NCBI GenBank assembly: GCA_000482145.1
Contig: AUXH01000532.1
Coordinates: 1 to 13,445 of the forward strand
Origin: Strigomonas culicis
Lineage: Eukaryota > Euglenozoa > Kinetoplastea > Trypanosomatida > Trypanosomatidae
DNA: 13,445 nt
Direction: 5' to 3'
Positions within the stretch are counted from its first letter, which is position 1; every line of letters begins with the position of its first letter. Under the pieces are notes generated by a model. It was not told the DNA's origin. It made no database searches and saw only the letters and a list, made by a program, of their open reading frames with translations. Made by a program: the position numbers and the translations under genes. Below are positions 5,674-12,048 of this stretch, one piece after another.

Positions 5674-8157
5674 TCAGTTGCATCCCCAGAAGCCATGTTT
5701 GATCAGCAGGTGCGCATAAGGGTCCTCTTCTACCTCTTCTATGATCCGCCGTATCCTCATAACCCCTCGTTTCGGCGGAGGCGGCTTCTTTTTCTGATTG
5801 ACGCCATTCGTGCGCATCGGCTTTTTTTTGTTGCCCTTGGTCCCACTCCTGTACTGATAGGGGTCCTTGTACGTGGGACGCACGTACAGCTGCTTCCGTT
5901 GGCGCGCAGGCATCGCGTCCCTCGCCACCCTCGGCTGGTGGCTGCCGACGCCGCGGCTATTGTACTTCAGCGACGCGTCGTAGTGGTTGTACTTGTTGTG
6001 AGCCTTTGGTGCGTATCCCTTCAATGCGATGGGAATCTTTCCAGGTGTCGCGGCCACGGTGCGCGACGTGTGCGTCTGAATGGAAGGGAGCACAACTTCG
6101 TCCTCCACGTCCTCGAAGTCACTTGAGTCCATGGCCCGGATCTCGTCTTTCGGTGGATGGGCAGTGACAGGGGCAGTAAAAATGTCCCCCAAGACAGACT
6201 TTTTCGCTTTCATCGATCCCTTTTTAGGCTGGTGGTTTTCTTCCTCCTCCGTCCTGTCCATATTCCGGCGCGCATCCTTTTGTAAGCTTCGCGCCGATAA
6301 CGTATGCGAATACTGCGCGGAGGACTGCCAATCCGCCGTGCTGTGCCCTGGTTGGTGCTTCAGCGGAGGCAGCGGTGAGACGTCGGCGGGGACCTTCCCG
6401 GCGTGTCCGGACGCACCGGCCTGCGTGGTGGCGCTGGAGTGCATCTGGCTTCCGTGCGACCCGGAGGTGGTGAACACAGCGGGGATGGTGAGCGTCTGCG
6501 TGGCCGGCGTGCTCTTACTCTTCATGTGCGGATAGTCCATGTTGGTGGCCTCGAGGGATCCAACCTGCGAGAGCGAAATGAGAGGCAGGCTCTCCTTCAC
6601 CAACGCGTCCCGGTTACGGGTGCGCGGCTTGGGGCCGGCGCCGCCGCTACTGAAGTGGAAGCCCACGCACTTGCTGTCCTCGTCGTCGTCGCTGAGCAGC
6701 ACTCGCCGGACGCCTGCCGGTGAGCTCGGGCGGCCGCGGTGGTGGCTCAGCGGGTGGAGCGTGGCACCCTGGCTGGCCTGCGTGAGGGTGAGGGGCGCGG
6801 GCGCGTCATGGCCGCGCAGAAGGGAGAGGTTCTGTGGCACCGGCGCGCTCGCCGCCCCGTAGCCGAGGGGCGGCGGGTTGGGGGACCGGAACTTGGACAG
6901 AATGGAGTCGAGCGCGTTATCGGGCGGCGACGTGGGCACGGAGGCGTTGTCGTACCGGTTGCTGTGTATGCTGGTGAAGGCACCGCTGTTGAGCGGATGC
7001 GCGGAGGACAGGTTGTCGCCGTCGTCATCGTCCGCGGAGAGGGCTTGCATTTTGGCTGCCCGCCTGCTCCGCGAATCAGTCTGCGCGGCAGCAGCATGAC
7101 TGCCTTGGCCAGTGGACCCTACCGTACCGTGGCCATTCCCGTTGTTCTGGTACATGGGCGCGGTGCCCTTCAGCTTCCACAGTAAGTTGTTTGCTTTGCG
7201 TTGTTGTGCCTCGGAGCGGCCTCGCCACACAATGGTGTTCACGGAGGAAGACACGGAGCTGCCAGCCATATCATGAGGCCCGTTGTGACTCAGCAGTGTG
7301 CCCCGCTCGGGGTCTGGCGTGGCGTAGGGTTCATGTTGCGTCTCCTTTTGTATCTGCCAGTCAACAGGACTGACCACATCCTTCCGCTCTTCTTCCACGT
7401 CATGACGCGGTTGAGGTTTGTGTTGCTGCTGCTCCGGGCTGTCCGTGTTGTCGAGCATCCCCAACACCAGAAGCTTTCTCTCCCAGCGCTCTACCGTGTT
7501 ATCCATATTAGACCCCGCCTCGCCACCCATCGCAGGCCCATGCGCAGGGGTGTCTGAGGTGGCGATGGCCTGTGGTGCTGTGCTATGGTCAGCAGCAGCT
7601 TGGTGTTCCTCCAGCACCTCCGGTGGCACGAGCTTCTGTAGTGCGGCAGCAGCCAAGGCACCCTGCAGGGAGGGGTTTTCCCCCGCTCCTGGCGTCGCGT
7701 CTGCGGCATTGCGCGTGTTCCCGCGTCGTGCGGGCGACTTCTTGGCGGGGGTGGCGGTGGGCTTGGCCTTGCCCTTGGCGAGGGGGTCCGTGGACGGACC
7801 CTTGCTGGTGCTCCGACGCCGGTACATGCCAGCGTCGTCGCGTGTGAGTGTGCGCTTCGACGCATCCGGGGGAACGGCGATTCCAAAAGCATCTTTATAC
7901 AGCTTGTTGCGCGCACCGGCACCGGAGAGAGAGCCGGTGAAGTCGTGCACGTGGCCGTCATCGAAGTGGCGGTGCGACACGTGCTGCCAGTCCGTGTTGT
8001 GCTTGCTGTAGTCGACCTCTCCGGCCGCGGTAACGGAGGATGCATCAGCGGTGGCGTGTGCTTGTCCAATAGGTTGTTTCACATCTTTTAGATAGTATGA
8101 GGCAGAATCACTGAGCATCTCACCGGGTAGGTCGGCCACAAGTGGGGTTTGCTCCAT
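5674..8157 (-). CDS. Gene 2: family member with the intact C-terminal tail, 827 aa
   Basis: Unrecognised family; this is the best full-length reference in the window. The frame is open upstream to a GTG at 8169, but the first ATG is at 8157 (MEQTPLVADLPGE), 26 bases after a CATAG acceptor, so I start it there. Residues about 48-80 hold the N-terminal module VDYSKHNTDWQHVSHRHF. Then come RTLTRDDAGMYRRRSTSKGP (about 102-121), a helix-like segment NMDNTVERWERKLLVLGML (217-235), the core QQRKANNLL (318-326) and SRSRRAAKMQALSADDDD (362-379), VKESLPLISLSQ (520-531), and SDFEDVEDEVVLPSIQT (679-695). The C-terminus is basic (NKKKPMRTN, QKKKPPPPKR) and ends RIIEEVEEDPYAHLLIKHGF-WGCN before TGA. There is no signal peptide, membrane span or acidic repeat domain. 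Basic clusters could be nuclear localisation or polyanion-binding signals; this is inference. Confidence 0.88.
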   Translation of the reverse strand: MEQTPLVADLPGEMLSDSASYYLKDVKQPIGQAHATADASSVTAAGEVDYSKHNTDWQHVSHRHFDDGHVHDFTGSLSGAGARNKLYKDAFGIAVPPDASKRTLTRDDAGMYRRRSTSKGPSTDPLAKGKAKPTATPAKKSPARRGNTRNAADATPGAGENPSLQGALAAAALQKLVPPEVLEEHQAAADHSTAPQAIATSDTPAHGPAMGGEAGSNMDNTVERWERKLLVLGMLDNTDSPEQQQHKPQPRHDVEEERKDVVSPVDWQIQKETQHEPYATPDPERGTLLSHNGPHDMAGSSVSSSVNTIVWRGRSEAQQRKANNLLWKLKGTAPMYQNNGNGHGTVGSTGQGSHAAAAQTDSRSRRAAKMQALSADDDDGDNLSSAHPLNSGAFTSIHSNRYDNASVPTSPPDNALDSILSKFRSPNPPPLGYGAASAPVPQNLSLLRGHDAPAPLTLTQASQGATLHPLSHHRGRPSSPAGVRRVLLSDDDEDSKCVGFHFSSGGAGPKPRTRNRDALVKESLPLISLSQVGSLEATNMDYPHMKSKSTPATQTLTIPAVFTTSGSHGSQMHSSATTQAGASGHAGKVPADVSPLPPLKHQPGHSTADWQSSAQYSHTLSARSLQKDARRNMDRTEEEENHQPKKGSMKAKKSVLGDIFTAPVTAHPPKDEIRAMDSSDFEDVEDEVVLPSIQTHTSRTVAATPGKIPIALKGYAPKAHNKYNHYDASLKYNSRGVGSHQPRVARDAMPARQRKQLYVRPTYKDPYQYRSGTKGNKKKPMRTNGVNQKKKPPPPKRGVMRIRRIIEEVEEDPYAHLLIKHGFWGCN

Positions 8158-8183
8158 CCAGAGAGGCACACTTGATGTGCACC

Positions 8184-8221
8184 CTATGGAAGAGAAGAAT
8201 GAAAAAAATGCAGCGGAAAAA
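8184..8221 (-). promoter_or_regulatory. Pyrimidine tract and 3' splice acceptor for gene 2
   Basis: The minus strand reads TTTTTTTCATTCTTCTCTTC then CATAG, followed by a 26-base leader and the ATG at 8157. The acceptor decides the start: a GTG at 8169 lies in the leader at the position of the gene 3 ATG, and would not be expected to start translation in a eukaryote. Confidence 0.6.
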
Positions 8222-8778
8222 TTATCCTTTTTATTTATTTGGTACTAAAAAAAGAAATACAAATCCTATAGTTAAACAAACAAACAAAAAAGATCTGAGT
8301 ATGGGGTGGGGTGAAGTGAATGGTGTACCGCATAGAGTGCTTATTGTAATAGATAGAGGTATATATAAGAAGACTCCTTTATGGGTCTATGTCCAGTATT
8401 TGCATTGCTTGTTGTTGAGTATCCACTCACTGTGAATTCATGAATTAGTGTATAATGCTGAGAGCGCACGGGGAATACATACTTATGAAAAATAGAAGCG
8501 AAAGGATACAATAAATCGGAACGTAACATACATATCTCTATGTACTAAAAAGGAAAAGAGGAACAAAGACAAAGAAGAAAACAAAGCGCCAAAACACGAA
8601 AAAAGGTCTGTTTTAGTTTAAGTGGTAGCTAAAAACAAATAGTCTCAAGCACCACAGAAGGAAAAAAAAAGTGTATAAATCCAAAAGAAGATAATAAAAA
8701 AGTGAGTCAAACTGAACACAAAAATAAAAAGAAAGAAGAACAAACAAATAACACAATAATAAACACTTATACGTATTA

Positions 8779-8817
8779 ATTTCAACATGTTTCACAGTTT
8801 TGCGTTTATTATCAAAA
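8779..8817 (-). promoter_or_regulatory. Conserved 3'-UTR element, copy C
   Basis: ATTTCAACATGTTTCAC followed by AGTTTTG matches copy A exactly through the first 17 bases. The stem is reduced to TTTTG (8798-8802) with CAAAA (8813-8817). Confidence 0.5.
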
Positions 8818-8863
8818 GAAAACATGTAGAGAGAAAGAAGAGTATTGATACAATACCTATATA

Positions 8864-8944
8864 TTATGTACGTCCGTTGGGGCCCCAGAGACCACGCTGT
8901 TCCAGTAGCTCCGCATACAGGTCCACCCCTGCAACGTCCATTAT
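8864..8944 (-). pseudogene. Out-of-frame relic of the family C-terminal tail after gene 3
   Basis: This stretch encodes IMDVAGVDLYAELLEQ, then RGLWGPNGRT and TAA, closely matching the gene 1 relic. It cannot be reached from the gene 3 frame, which meets TAA at 8941-8943 inside ATAATGG. It directly follows the junction of a deletion relative to gene 1. Confidence 0.75.
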
Positions 8945-9048
8945 CTGCCCGACTTCTTCAACTTCCTGGACGTCTTCTTGGAGTGCACGGAGGCTGTTTT
9001 GGACTTATTCGTCTGGATCGCGGGAAGCACCGCCTCGTCCTCCACATT
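8941..9048 (-). pseudogene. Remnant of gene 3 downstream of its premature stop (35 codons)
   Basis: In the same frame as gene 3, after TAA (9049-9051), the sequence encodes NVEDEAVLPAIQTNKSKTAS, then VHSKKTSRKLKKSGR and a second TAA. Gene 1 has the same segment in frame (EDMEDEAVLPAIQTNKSKTAS). Positions 8996-9044 are identical to 1989-2037 over 49 bases. The conservation shows that the stop is recent, is read through, or that this end was copied from a gene 1-like donor. Confidence 0.8.
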
Positions 9049-11121
9049 TTAGAAATGGTTCAGCTGGGCCTCTTCCATCGTGTGTTCATGTTGATGTGCA
9101 TGGACGGCGTCAGTAAATATGTCAGCCAGGACAGAAGTTTTCGCGGTCCGAGACGATTCCACTTTAGGCTTGTAGTTTTCGCTTCGCGCACTCGATGTAT
9201 GCGGAGTGTGTGTGGCAGACTGCCACGCCGCCGTGCCGGTCTCTGGTTGGTGTTGGAGAGACGGCAGCGGTGCGGCTGGCGCTGGTGAGCGATGAGCCGG
9301 GACCTGTTTGTAGCGCCGGAGCAGATCGGTCTGCATCGCTCGATACGGCCGCATGTGGCTCTCGTGCGGCACGGCGGTGGTGTACACTTTGAAAGGGTCA
9401 CGCGACGGCTTGGCCGGCAGTCCCTTCTCCTCTGTCTGCGGATCGTTCGCTCCACTTTCCTCCAGTGAGTCGGTGTTTCTGAGTGGAAGAAGAAGTAATC
9501 GCTTCTTCGCCGCAGCGGCACGGTTACGGGGGCGCGGCTTGAGGCCGGTCCCATCGCCGAAGTGGAACGGCGCGCACCCACGGTCCCACTCCCCGTCGCG
9601 GAACACCGTGCACCGGATGCCCTTGGATGCGCTGGGACAGACCCGATAGTGCCGCAGCGGATGGGTCGTCGGCCCCGGGTCCCCTTCCGTGAGAGTGCGG
9701 GGTGTGGTGGGGCAGCTGTCAGGCGTTGTGCTATGCGCGGGGAGAGGGGGGAGGCTGTGCGGGGGTGGCGCGCTCGCCGAGCCGTCGTTCGATCGCCGCA
9801 CGTCGGATTCTCTGTGCTTCGGTACAGCGGAATGGAGCCGATTATCGTCGTGGGACGTAAAAACGGCAGTCCTTGAGGAGTTACTGGAGCTGTTACTGTT
9901 GGTGCCCGTGACGCAGTTCTTCTCGCTCGGAAACACATAGGATGCCCAACCGTACTTGTCGCCGTCCTCATCGTCCGCGGAGATCGCTTGCATTTTGGCT
10001 GCACGCCTGCTCCGCGAATCACTCTGCGCTACATCAGCGTTACTGCTGTTGTTCGTGGGTGTGGCGCTATCACGATCATGGCCATGCTTTTGGTACATGG
10101 GCACGGTTCCCTTCAGCTGGGGCAGTAAGTTGTTTGCTTTGCGTTGGTGTGCCTCTGAAGGGCCGCCCGACACCGCTGTCGCCACGGGTCGGACCGTGGA
10201 GCTGCCAGCTATACCATGCAGCCCCTTTTTGCTTGGTGTGTCGCCTCTGCGTTGGTCTGGAGTGGTGTGGGGCTCAGGTTGTGCTTTCTTCTGTTCTTGT
10301 GTGCGGACGGGCGAGACCACACCCTTCCGCTCCTCTCCTGATTTGTCACGCAGTTGTGGTTGGCGCTGCTTCTCGGGGCTGTCCGTGTTGTCAAGCATCC
10401 CCAACGACAGAAGTTTGCGCTCCCAGCGCTCTACCGTGTTATCCATATTCGATTCGTCTTCTGTATCCCCGTGACGCTCACCGGAGCTGGAGATGCCATT
10501 CTGTGCTGTGCTGTAGGCAGAGTTGTTTTCGTGCCCCAACCCATGACACGCCACATCATGGTGCCCATGGTCCGCTCCAGGTGGTAGGATCAGCGGCAGT
10601 GCGGCAGCACACAAGCCACCCTCCTGTAAGGAGCTTATTTCGGCCAACGCAGATGGAGCGTCAGTGGCATTATGCGTGCCTCTCTGCAGTGCGGGCGACG
10701 TCTTGGCGGCGGTGCGTTTGGGTTTGGCCGTGCCCTGGGCAAAGGAGTCGCTGGACCGTCTCTTGCTGGGGCTCCGACGCTGATCCGTGACGGTGTCCGT
10801 GCGTAGAGGCGCGCGCGCCGACGCATCGGATGCCATAGAGCTCCCAACAGCCGTGTTACTGCCTTTATGCAGTGTGTGATGCGCACCGGCGCCAGAGAGC
10901 GAGTCGGTGAAGTCGTGCACGTGGCCGTCATCGAAGTGGCGGTGCGACGCGTGCTGCCAGTCCGTGTTGTGCTTGCTGTAGTCCACCCCTCCGGTCGCGG
11001 GGGCCGAGGGGAGAGGGACGGTGGGGTCTTGCACGCCCTGGAGAGCGCGTGTTTCGACGTCATCGTCACTTTCACTGCAAGGGTGGGCTAAGTCTGGGTT
11101 TTGTTCTATGAGGATTGGCAT
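9049..11121 (-). CDS. Gene 3: family member truncated by an in-frame stop, 690 aa
   Basis: Same unrecognised family. The ATG at 11121 gives MPILIEQNPDLAHP, with a clear acceptor 46 bases upstream. Residues about 46-80 carry VDYSKHNTDWQHASHRHFDD; the matching DNA in gene 2 differs at only one or two positions over about 75 bases. Then come SNMDNTVERWERKLLSLGML (224-243), QRKANNLL (326-333), SRSRRAAKMQAISADDED (369-386), KYGWASYVFPSE (389-400, shared with gene 4) and KKRLLLLPLR. It ends HEHTMEEAQLNHF before TAA, where gene 1 has HEHGMEEAHMSDF and continues. The basic end and tail are lost. The open frame over 690 codons suggests it was functional recently and may still make a shortened protein; equally it may be an early pseudogene. 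The first half resembles gene 2 and the last 150 bases resemble gene 1. Confidence 0.8.
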   Translation of the reverse strand: MPILIEQNPDLAHPCSESDDDVETRALQGVQDPTVPLPSAPATGGVDYSKHNTDWQHASHRHFDDGHVHDFTDSLSGAGAHHTLHKGSNTAVGSSMASDASARAPLRTDTVTDQRRSPSKRRSSDSFAQGTAKPKRTAAKTSPALQRGTHNATDAPSALAEISSLQEGGLCAAALPLILPPGADHGHHDVACHGLGHENNSAYSTAQNGISSSGERHGDTEDESNMDNTVERWERKLLSLGMLDNTDSPEKQRQPQLRDKSGEERKGVVSPVRTQEQKKAQPEPHTTPDQRRGDTPSKKGLHGIAGSSTVRPVATAVSGGPSEAHQRKANNLLPQLKGTVPMYQKHGHDRDSATPTNNSSNADVAQSDSRSRRAAKMQAISADDEDGDKYGWASYVFPSEKNCVTGTNSNSSSNSSRTAVFTSHDDNRLHSAVPKHRESDVRRSNDGSASAPPPHSLPPLPAHSTTPDSCPTTPRTLTEGDPGPTTHPLRHYRVCPSASKGIRCTVFRDGEWDRGCAPFHFGDGTGLKPRPRNRAAAAKKRLLLLPLRNTDSLEESGANDPQTEEKGLPAKPSRDPFKVYTTAVPHESHMRPYRAMQTDLLRRYKQVPAHRSPAPAAPLPSLQHQPETGTAAWQSATHTPHTSSARSENYKPKVESSRTAKTSVLADIFTDAVHAHQHEHTMEEAQLNHF

Positions 11122-11167
11122 GGGGGATTGGGGGTAACAAGGGCAGTTCCAAAGAGCTGCCAGTGGT

Positions 11168-11199
11168 CTGTAAAAGAAAAAAAAAGGAAAACAGAAGAG
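11168..11199 (-). promoter_or_regulatory. Pyrimidine tract and 3' splice acceptor for gene 3
   Basis: The minus strand reads CTCTTCTGTTTTCC followed by a T-run and CTTTTACAG. It is the strongest tract in the window. The implied leader to the ATG is 46 bases. Confidence 0.65.
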
Positions 11200-11229
11200 T
11201 ATTTTTTGTTTAGGTAAAAGAACGAAAAA

Positions 11230-11265
11230 TTGCTTCTTTTACTTTCAGCGTTTCGTTTCTAGCGT
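11230..11265. repeat. Conserved spacer block, copy upstream of gene 3
   Basis: This is the counterpart of 4927-4959, with a 3-base length difference and a few substitutions. Both copies keep CTTTCAGCG and CTAGCGT. Confidence 0.5.
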
Positions 11266-11721
11266 ATTTAGTGTGAACCAATTAAAAGAGAAAAAAAATA
11301 AAATGAAAACGTTTTTTTATTATTCAGTAATACTATACAATAGTACCACGACTAAAGACAAATAAACAACAACAAAAAAGATCTGAGTATGGAGTGGAGC
11401 AAAGCGCATGCACAAAGCGTTTTCTGTCATAGAGAGAGGTATATATAAATAGGTGCGTTTGTTTTCGGGGGTTTCTAATACCTAATGGATTGACATATAT
11501 TGCTAATAGCGTAAGAGGTATACACTTCTACAAAAAAGAAGAAGGAAAATATGGAACACATCGGTAGTTAGAATACGTATATGTACGTATTGAAATCCTC
11601 TAAAATATATCACAAAAATAATGCAAAAGGGAATAAATATGAAGGAATATAGAGAAAAAAAAATGACTTAACCTGCAAAAAAAAAGAAAAAAAAACCAAA
11701 ACAAAACATTGATACTTATTG

Positions 11722-11748
11722 CCTTCAATATGTTTCACTATTTTGATA
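11722..11748 (-). promoter_or_regulatory. Conserved 3'-UTR element, copy D
   Basis: CCTTCAATATGTTTCAC followed by TATTTTGATA. The primary sequence is conserved but the downstream half of the inverted repeat is poor, so the sequence rather than the stem seems to be the common feature. Confidence 0.45.
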
Positions 11749-11826
11749 CTTTCGTTTATACTCTCAATGCAAATATATATAAAAAAAGAGTAATTATACG
11801 GTGCATATATAATGTATACATCCATT

Positions 11827-12048
11827 GTTGGGCCACAGGCCATGCTTAGTCCCAGCAGGTACACCTACAGATCCATCTCTGAAGCCTCCACTCTCTGCTG
11901 TGTGCTGACCGTCTCCGGATGCCGCGGGTGCAGCGTGGGTGGCTCAGTTTGGGTGCACGTGGCTCCTGCGCGGCGCAGAGGTGGATCATCCTCTGGGAAG
12001 GGGGCGCGGCCGCACGTTCGACATGTTCGCCCTCTTTGTCTGTTCGTA
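11827..12048 (-). pseudogene. Degenerate 3' remnant of gene 4
   Basis: After the TAG of gene 4 the same frame encodes YEQTKRANMSNVRPRPLPRG and then TGA (11986-11988). It aligns with DRPHPTTKSMSPMRPHPPPK of gene 1. The following sequence jumps to a decayed tail module: near 11827-11849 a frame gives KHGLWPNN, comparable to KHGFWGCN of gene 2, but the DPYA part is broken by a TAG. The segment corresponding to the His-rich and EDEAVLPAIQT blocks is deleted. Confidence 0.7.

Larger units (their letters stand above)
8158..8940. other. AT-rich intergenic region between gene 3 and gene 2
   Basis: About 780 bases with no supported gene. Right to left it holds the tail relic of gene 3 (8864-8944), the 3'-UTR element (8779-8817), a very A-rich stretch (about 8540-8760), AAATCGGAA (8513-8521), a GGTATATATAA segment (about 8357-8367) and AGATCTGAGTA (8291-8301). 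The stretch between the last block and the acceptor is shorter than in the other spacers and lacks the block seen at 4927 and 11230. Confidence 0.65.
11122..11826. other. AT-rich intergenic region between gene 4 and gene 3
   Basis: About 700 bases without a supported gene. Right to left it holds the 3'-UTR element (11722-11748), A-rich tracts (about 11650-11700), AGATCTGAGTA (11379-11389) inside a region matching 8285-8310, a GGTATATATAA segment (about 11438-11448), the block at 11230-11265 and the acceptor tract of gene 3. Confidence 0.65.

Noticed and set aside
8158..8169. GTG at 8169 as the start of gene 2
   Set aside because: The organism appears eukaryotic, and an ATG at 8157 lies just downstream of the same acceptor. 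GTG was taken as a mutated ancestral start.
8142..8435. Plus-strand 97-codon frame in the spacer before gene 2
   Set aside because: It is short, lies opposite to all genes, has no conserved counterpart in the homologous spacers and is built from A-rich leader sequence.
11640..11710. A-rich tracts as retroelement poly(A) tails
   Set aside because: No reverse transcriptase, endonuclease or target-site duplication was seen. On the coding strand these are T-rich tracts typical of the spacers.
11610..11864. Minus-strand 84-codon frame in the spacer after gene 4
   Set aside because: It runs from the degenerate tail relic into the conserved 3'-UTR element and T-rich sequence. Similarity to the other spacer frames is explained by the nucleic-acid element.
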